Source of the DNA: Pseudoselenomonas ruminantium | GTDB taxonomy: Bacteria > Bacillota > Negativicutes > Selenomonadales > Selenomonadaceae | Length of the DNA stretch: 64,000 nucleotides | Direction of reading: 5' to 3' | Assembly (NCBI RefSeq): GCF_900113715.1 | Contig: NZ_FOQK01000011.1 | Coordinates: 43,095-107,094 of the forward strand | In this document: positions 42,415 through 50,725 of the stretch, piece by piece | Layout: each line of letters starts with the position of its first letter | Numbering within the stretch: position 1 is the first letter of the stretch | Translations under genes and position numbers: made by a program | Notes under the pieces: model-generated | What the model was told of the DNA's origin: nothing | The model's database searches: none | What the model saw: the letters and a program-made list of their open reading frames with translations, nothing else

Positions 42415-45216
42415 TTATTGCTCGTCAAGCAGCGTCACAATGGTATCATAATCATAATGCGCAGCAGCCTGTCTAAGTTTCTGATAGAGCTCTTCCTCCT
42501 TCGCTGGAATGCAATACGCCTCCATTTCCGTAAAAATATCTTCCAGGCGGTCGCAGTCCATTTCCTCTGCCGCCGCCCGCAATTCTTCGTAAACACTTTC
42601 CATCAGCTCTTTATCTGCCTCTGGCTTTTCCGCCTCCAGCGCAGGCTGTCCACTGCCAAAGACCACCGCGAGCTGCGCCTTGAACCCCCGATACGTCTCA
42701 AGAAAATCCGCATGACGCGCCCGGATATAGTCCATATTCCCGGCCTTGCCCGCATTTTCCAGCAGCTGTGCTTCTTCGCCAAAGTCCTTGGCTCCGATAA
42801 TCCTTGCCGAACTCTTGAGCGCATGCACCTTGATGGTATAGTCGTTTAGATTGCGCTCGGCATAGAAGCCCTCGATGACCGCAGCCGTTTCCTCAATGGA
42901 ATCATAGAAAATCTTCAAAAGCGGCAGATAACCTTCCACAGAACCACTGTTTTTTATACCAAGCGCAAGATCCAGCCAGGCTAGTCCCTTGAGCGGGGCC
43001 AGGCTTTCCGGTATCGCCAGCGTTTCCTGCTGCACGGCCGCTTCTGCTCCTGCCGCCCGAATTTTCCCTTCTGGCAGATAGTCAAGCAGCATATCTTCCA
43101 AGCGGCCTGCATCAATGGGTTTGGTCAGATAGTCATCGAAACCAGCCGCGATATATTGCTCTCTTGCACCAGAAATCGCATTGGCCGTAAGGCAAATTAC
43201 CGGCGTATCCCTGTTTGCCCCATCTTCTTGCTGCTTCAGTTCCTGCAAGGTTTCGATCCCATCCTTGTGCGGCATCATATGGTCAAGGAAAATTATGTCG
43301 TATTTCTTCGCTTGAGCCAGCAGCAGCCCTTCATCGCCACTGCCCGCTGTATCGACCTTGATTTTCGTCTTCTTGATAAGACTTTTGAACACGGTCAGAT
43401 TCATCGGATTGTCATCCACCATCAGGACCGCAGCCTCGGGTGCCGTGAATTTCTCCTGATATTTCTTATGGCCTTTGAGCAGTGCCTGATACGCGGCTTT
43501 GTAGTCGCCCAACGGCTCCCACTTGACCACGCGCTGCCGCAGCTTGAAGGAAAACGTCGAGCCCACACCATACGTGCTTTCCACTTCCAGGATAGACCCC
43601 ATCTTTTCCAGCAGGTTCAGTGTGATGGCCAGGCCAAGCCCTGTGCCTTCTATGTTGCGGTTGCGCCTTTCTTCAATACGCTCGAACTTGGAAAACAGTT
43701 TTGCCCTGTCCTCCGGCTTGATACCAATGCCAGTGTCCTTGACAGCCACCACCAGCAGCACACTGTCCGGCGCATCTGCAATGCGCTCGAAACTTACGGT
43801 AAGCGTCACACTGCCTTTTTCCGTATATTTCACCGCATTGGTCAGGATATTCGTGATGACCTGTTTGACGCGGACCTCATCGCCGACGAGGCATTTGGGC
43901 GTTTCCTGATCGAAATCCACCACAAGAGTAAGTCCCTTGGCGTCAGCGCGGGTATGGATCATATTCACCAAATCGTTCAGCATGGAGGAAAGATCATACT
44001 CGACCGGGAGGATTTCCAGCTTTCCCGCCTCGATCTTGGAAAAATCAAGGATATCGTTGATAAGCCCCAGCAAAGTATTGCCCGCTGTACGGATATTTTC
44101 TGAATACTCGATAACATTCGGCTCACTGCTCTCACGCAGGATCATCTCGTTCATCCCAAGCACCGCATTGATTGGCGTGCGTATTTCGTGCGACATATTC
44201 GACAGGAACGCCGACTTGGCTTCGTTAGCTGCGGCTGCATTTTCTGCTTTCTGGTTATACTCCTGGGCCAGCCGGGCCTTCTGCTCATAATGGGTCATAA
44301 TAAACAATAGGATAGAAACCACCAGCAACAGCACAAAAATGGTCAAGACCAAGGTTCTCCTAAGCTGGGCAAAGGTGTAGGTCGCATCAAACACCGACAG
44401 GCAGCGCCAGCTGTTGGCCACGGGCATCGTATAAACGATGTACTCCGCATCGCCATACCGGAGGGAAAAATATCTTTCCTCCGAAGAGCGCAGCTTATCG
44501 ACCAGTGCCCGGCCGAACGTGTCTTCCTCGTTAAGATAGCTTTTCCCCACTTCCCCACGGTCGGAATGGGCTACCACCTGGTAGTTGCGGTCAATGACAA
44601 TTTCAATATCCGAATCGCCATTCGCCGCCAGTTCCTCCGTCATATTCTGCAGGTACCCCAGCGAAAAATCCATCGCCGCTACACTTTTCACATCACAAAG
44701 CGACTTGGCCAGCGTAATCATCATCGTATTGGTTTTCGCATCAAGATAAGGGTCGACGACAGCGACCTGTCCGATGTTTGCGATTGCACTGTCATACCAG
44801 GGACGTTTCTGCGGGACATAGCCAACATAAGGCGTCCAGCCGGTTCCATCGAGGAAAACACCCTCTACGACAGCATATATCCCCTCCGAATTTCCCTTGG
44901 TGATATGCTCGGTAGCAGCCGACTGATTCCGCAGGAATTCAAGTATCTCCTCGTGGGAGCGCCCTTTGCGGATCATGTCATCCATGGTGTAGGAGGCCAC
45001 ACTTATGATATCCACGCCTGTGGAAAGATATGCATTGATCTGATTGGCTGATTTGGTAGCAATAAGTTCCCGTTCGGCGATGATATTCTGTTTCATCTCC
45101 GACTGAAGCATCGTGTAATAAGCCATGACCACTGCCAGGAAAAACAAGAGGATAATCGTTGTCACGTCTACCCGCTTCAGGACAGAATCGGCTTTTTTCC
45201 TTTTTTTTGCATCCAT
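42415..45216 (-). CDS. Hybrid histidine kinase: Cache-HisKA-HATPase-REC-HPt
   Basis: 933 residues from the ATG at 45216 (AGGAGG nine bases upstream). Two membrane helices (about 20-40 and 285-310) flank a dCache-like periplasmic sensor. HisKA has its phospho-histidine in FLSNMSHEIRTPINAVLG. The ATPase shows NILTNAVKYTEKG, DTGIGI and GTGLGLAI. A receiver follows (MVDDNPMNLTVF, FLDHMMPHKDG), then an HPt domain with IKVHALKSSARIIGA. This is a full phosphorelay in one chain, able to pass phosphate to the REC-GGDEF protein or to the regulator at 47517. It directly follows a transporter fused to a solute-binding domain, so the ligand may be the same amino acid. Confidence 0.92.
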   Translation of the reverse strand: MDAKKRKKADSVLKRVDVTTIILLFFLAVVMAYYTMLQSEMKQNIIAERELIATKSANQINAYLSTGVDIISVASYTMDDMIRKGRSHEEILEFLRNQSAATEHITKGNSEGIYAVVEGVFLDGTGWTPYVGYVPQKRPWYDSAIANIGQVAVVDPYLDAKTNTMMITLAKSLCDVKSVAAMDFSLGYLQNMTEELAANGDSDIEIVIDRNYQVVAHSDRGEVGKSYLNEEDTFGRALVDKLRSSEERYFSLRYGDAEYIVYTMPVANSWRCLSVFDATYTFAQLRRTLVLTIFVLLLVVSILLFIMTHYEQKARLAQEYNQKAENAAAANEAKSAFLSNMSHEIRTPINAVLGMNEMILRESSEPNVIEYSENIRTAGNTLLGLINDILDFSKIEAGKLEILPVEYDLSSMLNDLVNMIHTRADAKGLTLVVDFDQETPKCLVGDEVRVKQVITNILTNAVKYTEKGSVTLTVSFERIADAPDSVLLVVAVKDTGIGIKPEDRAKLFSKFERIEERRNRNIEGTGLGLAITLNLLEKMGSILEVESTYGVGSTFSFKLRQRVVKWEPLGDYKAAYQALLKGHKKYQEKFTAPEAAVLMVDDNPMNLTVFKSLIKKTKIKVDTAGSGDEGLLLAQAKKYDIIFLDHMMPHKDGIETLQELKQQEDGANRDTPVICLTANAISGAREQYIAAGFDDYLTKPIDAGRLEDMLLDYLPEGKIRAAGAEAAVQQETLAIPESLAPLKGLAWLDLALGIKNSGSVEGYLPLLKIFYDSIEETAAVIEGFYAERNLNDYTIKVHALKSSARIIGAKDFGEEAQLLENAGKAGNMDYIRARHADFLETYRGFKAQLAVVFGSGQPALEAEKPEADKELMESVYEELRAAAEEMDCDRLEDIFTEMEAYCIPAKEEELYQKLRQAAAHYDYDTIVTLLDEQ

Positions 45217-45235
45217 TTTCTTCCTCCTGACAGAG

Positions 45236-47485
45236 CTAGCGGACAATCATAATATCGCTTTCAAACCACTTTTGGGATAATTTTCCCAACGTGCCATCCG
45301 CCTTCATTTCACTGAGGATTTTTTGCACTTTATTGCGCAGCTCTTTGTCATTTATACGGAAGCCTATCGCCAAATCCTCTTCGCTAAGGCTGTCCGGGAG
45401 GATAAAATAACGGTCTTTGCTCGAACGGATAAAATAAAAGGCGGCCAGCGAATCCACCAGTCCTGCATCAAGCTTTTTCTCCCTTACCTGTTGAAGGACT
45501 GCCATATTATCTGCCAGTGGAACGACGGTGACCTCCTTGTATAGTTCCGACGCCTGAAGGGCATCAAAGGTAGTGGAACCAATCTGTACCCCCAATACCT
45601 TTCCTTTGAGATCACGCATCCACATAATGCGGCTATCGCCACGAACGACAAAAACCAGATTATCGTTGACATATGCTTCCGACAGGCACATAGTTTCCAG
45701 CGGCTGCGGGAGCACCGACATACTGGCGATGCAGTCTATCCTGCGGCTATCCAGCTCCGCTTCCTTGTCGTTCCAGGCGATGGGCTGCATCACACACGCA
45801 ACGCCCATCCGGGAGCAAATCTCACGGGCCAAATCGATGTCAAATCCGACCAGCTCACCATCATCATTCGTATAACTCATCGGCGGAAAACTAGCATCCA
45901 CGCCAAAGACAAACTGCCCGCTCTCCATTACCGTTTGCAGGGAAACATCCTGCCTATGAACCGTCTCCTGTCCGCTGCCCTTCCAGGCAGCTATGACAAA
46001 TGGCAATAAGACTGCGCAGGCAGCCAGCACCAGCTTGCCCTTCCATTCCTTGATGCATGGCTTTTCTGCCGGCATATCCTCTGCCTTTTGCCCATCGTAA
46101 TCCCTGACGATGCGCCGGAGCGTCAGGGAAAGCAGCAGCAGGCCAATCAGATTGGGAAGTGCCATAAGGCCGTTGAGCGTATCCGAGATATTCCAGATAT
46201 TATTCAGGAATTCATAGCCCGAGGCGTCAAATAACTGCAGGCCTGAAGCGCCAAAGATTATCATCACCAGCAGCAATAGTTTCACGACCGACTTAAACCG
46301 CACACCCAAGAGATACGTCACTGCCGTCTCTGCGTACCAATACCAGCCGAGGATCGTCGTGACCGCAAAAAGTATCAAGCCGATGGAAAGCAGATACTTG
46401 CCGGCCGTTCCCAGCGCCAGTTCAAAAGACCGCAGCGCCAGCTGCGCGCCGGTAAGCTCCGGTGCATACGTCATCGTCCCGGTCACAAGAATGACCAGGC
46501 CCGTAATCGTGCAAATGACAAACGTGTCTACAAACACTTCCACAATGCCATAGAACCCCATCTGAACCGGATGGGCACTGCTTGCCGTGGCATAAGCCAT
46601 CGGAGCAGAGCCCATCCCGGCCTCATTGGAAAAGACACCACGGGCAATGCCGCGCTGGATGGCTTCCATCACACACCAGCCCGCCACGCCTCCTGCCAGG
46701 ACAGATGGCTCCGGCTGAAAAGCCATCTGGAATGCATTGGCGATAACCGCAGGTATTTGCGCTGCATGCCCCGCCAGTATGATGCCAGCACTTACCATAT
46801 AAAAAACGATCATAAAGGGAACGACAAGCACAGCTGCCCGGGACAGGCTCGTAAGGCCGCCAATGATGACCAGCCCTACCGCCACGGCCATCATGACGCC
46901 GCTGTACAAGTGATCCACATCCCAGCCCATGAAGAGCACCTCGGCGACAGAATTTGCCTGAACGGCCGCCCCCATCCCCCACGAAGCCATGAGGACAAAC
47001 ACGGCAAACAGGACGGCCAGCAGCTTGCCTAACGGTTTCCATATGCCGCCCCATGCCCCGAGCCCATACTCCAGGACATACATCGGCCCGCCACGCCAGT
47101 CGCCATGCTCATCCTTTTTGCGGAAATGTACAGCCAGCGTGACCTCCGCAAATTTCGTGCACATGCCAAAGAACGCGGAAATGAGCATCCATACCAGCGC
47201 CCCAGGGCCTCCCAGATGAAGCGCTGTTGCCACACCGGCGACATTGCCAGTCCCCACCGTCGCAGCCAGCGCCGTTGCCATTGCCGCAAAAGCAGGAATG
47301 GCCTTATCCTCTTCACGTTTCTTCCGGAACCGCATCACTTCCGCTAATGCCGGAAAAAAATATCGGATCTGCGGCAGTTTAAGCAGAATGGACAGATAAA
47401 TCCCTGTCCCGACCAGCAGGGTAAGCCCCGGAGGTCCCCAGACAAAGTTATTTACCACACCATTGATTTGCATAATGGTTTCCAT
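45236..47485 (-). CDS. AGCS sodium:alanine symporter fused to a solute-binding protein domain
   Basis: 749 residues, about 300 more than a normal AGCS carrier. Residues 1-450 are the carrier: ATVGTGNVAGVATALHLGGP and FSNEAGMGSAPMAYATASSA are the family signatures, with ten or more helices. After a cytoplasmic linker and one more helix (about 475-495) comes a type 3 periplasmic binding-protein domain (510-745): VFGVDASFPPMSYTNDDGEL, GFDIDLAREICSRMGV, LKGKVLGVQIGSTTFDAL and a closing GTLGKLSQKW. The binding domain faces the periplasm by topology. The fusion sits between a receiver protein and a Cache-domain kinase, so it may act as a transporter-receptor ('transceptor'). Confidence 0.9.
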   Translation of the reverse strand: METIMQINGVVNNFVWGPPGLTLLVGTGIYLSILLKLPQIRYFFPALAEVMRFRKKREEDKAIPAFAAMATALAATVGTGNVAGVATALHLGGPGALVWMLISAFFGMCTKFAEVTLAVHFRKKDEHGDWRGGPMYVLEYGLGAWGGIWKPLGKLLAVLFAVFVLMASWGMGAAVQANSVAEVLFMGWDVDHLYSGVMMAVAVGLVIIGGLTSLSRAAVLVVPFMIVFYMVSAGIILAGHAAQIPAVIANAFQMAFQPEPSVLAGGVAGWCVMEAIQRGIARGVFSNEAGMGSAPMAYATASSAHPVQMGFYGIVEVFVDTFVICTITGLVILVTGTMTYAPELTGAQLALRSFELALGTAGKYLLSIGLILFAVTTILGWYWYAETAVTYLLGVRFKSVVKLLLLVMIIFGASGLQLFDASGYEFLNNIWNISDTLNGLMALPNLIGLLLLSLTLRRIVRDYDGQKAEDMPAEKPCIKEWKGKLVLAACAVLLPFVIAAWKGSGQETVHRQDVSLQTVMESGQFVFGVDASFPPMSYTNDDGELVGFDIDLAREICSRMGVACVMQPIAWNDKEAELDSRRIDCIASMSVLPQPLETMCLSEAYVNDNLVFVVRGDSRIMWMRDLKGKVLGVQIGSTTFDALQASELYKEVTVVPLADNMAVLQQVREKKLDAGLVDSLAAFYFIRSSKDRYFILPDSLSEEDLAIGFRINDKELRNKVQKILSEMKADGTLGKLSQKWFESDIMIVR

Positions 47486-47516
47486 AAAGTCCCCAGTCTC
47501 CCCTCCATCAGCGCGC

Positions 47517-48458
47517 TCAGAGCTTTGTCTGCAAATAGTTCAGCAGTTTCTCGCGCGTGGTGGATTTGAGGACATAGCCATTCGGCTTGAGCTGCAAGAC
47601 ACGTTCTACCTCTTCCTTCGTGCCGACTCCCGTCAGGAACACCACGGGAATCCCCCGGGTAGACTTTTCCTGCCGCAGCATCTGGAGTACCTGTGGTCCA
47701 TCGACCACCGGCATAGCATAATCCAAAAGGATCAAGTCCACGGTATTCTTGGCTAATAATGTAATCGCCTGTATTCCAGCGGTGACGATGCTTACCTGAT
47801 AAACATCCTTCAGCCACTCCCGCACCATTTTCGCATAAGACGGATCGTCATCCACGACGAGTATATGCTTTTTGCGCTTATCCCCCGAGCGCGGCAATAT
47901 CCCTTCCGTCACCGCCAGTTCCAGTTCTTCCATCTTCAGCGGCCTGTCGAGCCAACCGACATGGAGCATATCGAAAATCCGTCCCGCCAGATCTTCCCGA
48001 TCCCACTTGTCACCGATTACAAGGATTTCGCCCTTCATTTCATAAATCACGTTATAAATATGCTCGAGCCAGTTGAATTTGAGCCTATCATCCATGATTT
48101 TGGTTGGCAAATAGAGTATGAACAGCTGTGTTTCTCTTTCTTCATCGATTTTGGGAATCGTGTCATGTTCCTGCGTGATGATGGAAACCTTGCAGCCCAG
48201 TTCCTTGAGCTTACGCTCGATTCCCTTTACCACCACACTGTATTTGCACATGACAATGACAACATTCTTTCGCTTTTCCCCTTGATACTCTTGCGGCTCT
48301 TGATCAGCCAGGCTTGCTGCCGGCTGTATCACTGCCGGCGTTTTCTCCTTATTGTCCTTATGGGGGGGGCATTTGTCCCCTGTATTTTCCTTGCTTTCCT
48401 CTGACGATTTGCGTTCTTCGATTTCCTCGATTTCCTCGATTTCTTTGTTCTCACTCAT
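47517..48458 (-). CDS. Response regulator with two receiver-like domains
   Basis: 313 residues from the ATG at 48458 (GGAGTGAAAAAT before it). A low-complexity acidic N-terminus contains three EIE repeats. Residues 70-190 form a receiver-like fold (VVIVMCKYSVVVKGIERKL) lacking a clear phospho-acceptor aspartate. Residues 200-313 are an intact receiver (ILVVDDDPSYAKMVREWL, LILLDYAMPVVDG, VVFLTG, K in YVLKS). There is no output domain, so it probably acts by protein contact or phosphate shuttling. It is the first gene of the four-gene operon, divergent to the double-glycine precursor genes. Confidence 0.85.
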   Translation of the reverse strand: MSENKEIEEIEEIEERKSSEESKENTGDKCPPHKDNKEKTPAVIQPAASLADQEPQEYQGEKRKNVVIVMCKYSVVVKGIERKLKELGCKVSIITQEHDTIPKIDEERETQLFILYLPTKIMDDRLKFNWLEHIYNVIYEMKGEILVIGDKWDREDLAGRIFDMLHVGWLDRPLKMEELELAVTEGILPRSGDKRKKHILVVDDDPSYAKMVREWLKDVYQVSIVTAGIQAITLLAKNTVDLILLDYAMPVVDGPQVLQMLRQEKSTRGIPVVFLTGVGTKEEVERVLQLKPNGYVLKSTTREKLLNYLQTKL

Positions 48459-48622
48459 ATTTTTCACTCCATGTATTCTGCCAGCTAATCCGTCAACTTT
48501 TCGCCCAGTCCACTTCCTCATCATCCAAGGCATTGACTACATCTTCCTATTTTCTATAAAGATCATGAAAATCCTGCTTGCCACGAACCAAAGCCTGCCA
48601 GAAGATTTTTCCCGTTTCCACA

Positions 48623-48650
48623 AACACTTTTATAGCTTTAGCAGTATAAA
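48623..48650 (+). promoter_or_regulatory. Promoter-like element of the precursor operon (AACACTTT-14-TATAAA)
   Basis: AACACTTT (48623-48630), 14 bases and TATAAA (48645-48650) are followed by GAGTAAG. The same arrangement with exactly the same spacing occurs on the minus strand at 52411-52438 and 52721-52748. The first precursor gene starts 35 bases downstream. It does not resemble a housekeeping -35. The ECF-like sigma factor at 52786 is the likely reader, by inference. Confidence 0.6.
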
Positions 48651-48684
48651 GAGTAAGAAAAGCAAAAACACAGGAGGTGTTACC

Positions 48685-49023
48685 ATGGACAAGCAAATGG
48701 AACAGAAAAAAATGGATAACGAAATGCTGGACGCAGTTTCCGGTGGCACGCGGAAAGAGTCTACGGAAATCGTGGCCTTGATCATGAAGCACTTTCCCGG
48801 CATATATAAAGAATGCTCGACTATCTTTGGCGGGATTGGCAGCGATTGCGAAAAGATGCTCGCCAAGCTCGGGATAACGGCAGAAACCGGAGCTTTCGAC
48901 GATAACCTGTATCGGGAAAAGACCACCGGGCGGTATATCCGCCATGAGGAACTGAAATATTGGATTGCCCATGGGTGCAAGGACAATGCCAAACCATGGC
49001 GCAACCCCGATATCGAAGTCTGA
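48685..49023 (+). CDS. Double-glycine-leader secreted peptide precursor 1
   Basis: 112 residues. The leader MDKQMEQKKMDNEMLDAVSG-G ends in the classic L-D-x-V-S-G-G cleavage site (Gly20-Gly21) recognised by C39 peptidases. The mature 91 residues contain three cysteines (ECSTIF, SDCEKM, HGCKDN) and finish with a Y-R-x(5)-G-R-Y-I-R-H-E-E-L helix-turn pattern that recurs in the next two proteins. ACAGGAGGTG precedes the ATG. No modifying enzyme is adjacent, so it may be exported unmodified as a bacteriocin or signalling protein. The C39 exporter at 57.6 kb is the likely route. Confidence 0.75.
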   Translation: MDKQMEQKKMDNEMLDAVSGGTRKESTEIVALIMKHFPGIYKECSTIFGGIGSDCEKMLAKLGITAETGAFDDNLYREKTTGRYIRHEELKYWIAHGCKDNAKPWRNPDIEV

Positions 49024-49053
49024 TCCTCTGCGGGACGGAATGGAGGTAATACT

Positions 49054-49419
49054 ATGGACAGGCTGATGAAGCAAATGACTGATAATGAGCTCGACCAGGT
49101 TTCCGGCGGCAATGATACGGAGACCCGCGAGATATTGACCTGGATGTGGATTTGCGGCGCTCAGAAGAAAGAGCCGATGGATATCACGGATGCAAACTGC
49201 TGGCCGCATGTGCCACAGGCTTTCGTCGAAAAGGCCATCATGGCGGCAACCGGCAGCAAAAGTGCCACAGCGCGCTGCTATTATAACGGCATACGGAATA
49301 TGAACGGCGCGCCTGACACGCATAACACCTACTCGTATATCGACAGCAGCGGCAAAACAGTAAATCTATCCCATGCTGATGTCATGAAGATGGTCAAGCA
49401 GTATTATCCGGCTACGTAG
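49054..49419 (+). CDS. Double-glycine-leader secreted peptide precursor 2
   Basis: 121 residues, leader MDRLMKQMTDNELDQVSGG with Gly18-Gly19. The mature part is about 100 residues with three cysteines (WICGAQ, ANCWPH, ARCYYNG), a helical middle (VPQAFVEKAIMAATG) and the shared ending YSYIDSSGKTVNLSHADVMK. TGGAGG lies eight bases before the ATG. It belongs to the same short operon as precursor 1 (31-base gap). Sequence identity to the others is low outside the leader and the closing motif. Confidence 0.75.
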   Translation: MDRLMKQMTDNELDQVSGGNDTETREILTWMWICGAQKKEPMDITDANCWPHVPQAFVEKAIMAATGSKSATARCYYNGIRNMNGAPDTHNTYSYIDSSGKTVNLSHADVMKMVKQYYPAT

Positions 49420-49444
49420 CTATGGGGAAAGGAAGGTGCCAGCC

Positions 49445-49756
49445 ATGAAAAAGACAGCGGCGCAGAAGCTCAATATAGAAGAACTGGAAATGGTGAGCGG
49501 CGGATCAAACAATCAGTTGGGTGACATAGAATTCATAAAAGCGCTCTTGAACCGAACGTTCAAAAATGACATATATGACGGGGCCAGGACCATGCATCGG
49601 GTGTTTTCGGCAGCCGGCATAACTGTAAAAGGAAATCTTCTGGTGGATGAAGCGGATTATTTCTATAAAGGCAAGAAAATCAAACGCTGCGATGCTTTGA
49701 TTTTGGTAGCACGGTATGTGGGGAAACCAAGCTTCAATATCAAGCCGTATCTCTAA
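49445..49756 (+). CDS. Double-glycine-leader secreted peptide precursor 3
   Basis: 103 residues from the ATG at 49445 (a GTG nine bases upstream is possible; GGAAGG lies eight bases before the ATG). Leader MKKTAAQKLNIEELEMVSGG, Gly19-Gly20. The mature part of 83 residues has one cysteine and ends with the related pattern DYFYKGKKIKRCDALILVAR. It follows precursor 2 by 25 bases and precedes a strong terminator, so all three are one transcript. Confidence 0.75.
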   Translation: MKKTAAQKLNIEELEMVSGGSNNQLGDIEFIKALLNRTFKNDIYDGARTMHRVFSAAGITVKGNLLVDEADYFYKGKKIKRCDALILVARYVGKPSFNIKPYL

Positions 49757-49779
49757 GCTATCTATAACGCTAGGCAAAA

Positions 49780-49807
49780 AAAAGGGACTGTTCACACAGT
49801 CCCTTTT
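49780..49807. terminator. Bidirectional terminator between the precursors and aroE
   Basis: AAAAGGGACTG / CAGTCCCTTTT has a 6-base loop, A-run before and T-run after, serving the plus-strand precursor operon and the minus-strand aroE gene. Confidence 0.9.
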
Positions 49808-49816
49808 GCTATTCGT

Positions 49817-50671
49817 TTATCGTTTGGCAAGTGCTTCCCGCAGCTTGGCCTTCATCAGCCCGGCATCCGGCGTGACGCCCGTCCATCTGACAAAGGCAGC
49901 CGCACCCTGGCCGGCGAGCATGCCCTCGCCATTGAGCACACGATGGCCGTACTCGCGTGCCTCACGCAGCAGACGCGTCTCAGCTGGTGTATAGATGATA
50001 TCGTAGACAAAGGCATCAGCTTTGACTTTTGACCAGTCAACGGGTGGCATGGCGTCAACATGAGGCGTCATACCCAGCGGCGTAGTATTGACCAGCAAGT
50101 CAGCGGCTGACAGCTTAGCGGCAAAATCCTCACTTTCCCAATGGCTAACCGTAAGCGTTCCATAGGCGCTGAACTCATCCACCAGCGGCTGCACCTTCTC
50201 GGGACTGCGCACGCCGATATGGATGGCCTGCACCCCCGCCTTGAGGAGGCCCCAGACCACGGCACGGGCAGCGCCGCCTGCGCCTAAGAGCACCGCCGTC
50301 TTGCCCTGCGGTGCAAAGCCCGCATCCACCAGGGCCTGGATGAAGCCGGTCACATCGGTATTATAGCCCGTCAAATGACCGTTATCGTTGACGACTGTAT
50401 TGACCGCCCCGATGATGCGCGCGTCCTCGTCGATCGCATCCAGCAGCGGCATGATTGCCGTCTTGTGCGGAATCGTGACATTCCAGCCGCGGAACTGCAG
50501 GGCCTTGAGCCCAGCCACAGCCGCAGGCAGGTCTTCCGGGCGTACCGGCAGTGCCGTGTAGACATAGTCAACCCCCGCTTTGCCGATGGCTGCATTCTGC
50601 AAGACCGGCGACAAGGAATGTGCAATCGGCCAGCCGATTACCGCAAGATTTTTGGTCGTTCCTGTAAGCAT
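49817..50671 (-). CDS. aroE: Shikimate dehydrogenase
   Basis: 284 residues. AroE reduces 3-dehydroshikimate with NADPH. The substrate site is in IGWPIAHSLSPVLQNAAIG (12-30) and NVTIPHKTAIMPL with the catalytic lysine (about 64). The nucleotide fold has VLLGAGGAARAVVWGLL. VNTTPLGMTPHVD and GEGMLAGQGAAAFVRWTG close the enzyme. It contains one perfect TTGACCAGTCAA palindrome (50029-50040). It separates the precursor genes from the exporter and has no evident tie to them. Confidence 0.94.
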   Translation of the reverse strand: MLTGTTKNLAVIGWPIAHSLSPVLQNAAIGKAGVDYVYTALPVRPEDLPAAVAGLKALQFRGWNVTIPHKTAIMPLLDAIDEDARIIGAVNTVVNDNGHLTGYNTDVTGFIQALVDAGFAPQGKTAVLLGAGGAARAVVWGLLKAGVQAIHIGVRSPEKVQPLVDEFSAYGTLTVSHWESEDFAAKLSAADLLVNTTPLGMTPHVDAMPPVDWSKVKADAFVYDIIYTPAETRLLREAREYGHRVLNGEGMLAGQGAAAFVRWTGVTPDAGLMKAKLREALAKR

Positions 50672-50725
50672 AGCAAATCCCTCCGAATCATGGCACCATC
50701 TTCCGCCCCTTGGAAGAAGCTGAGG

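Noticed and set aside
47452..47817. A 121-codon minus-strand frame inside the response regulator
   Set aside because: It overlaps the intact receiver domain in another frame and has no start signal.
48560..48625. A sigma-54 promoter (CTGGCAGGCTTTGG) in front of the response regulator
   Set aside because: The required GC of the -12 element is absent at the correct spacing.
48547..49323. A 258-codon minus-strand frame opposite the first two precursors
   Set aside because: The plus strand has good ribosome sites and repeated GG leaders. The minus frame has no features.
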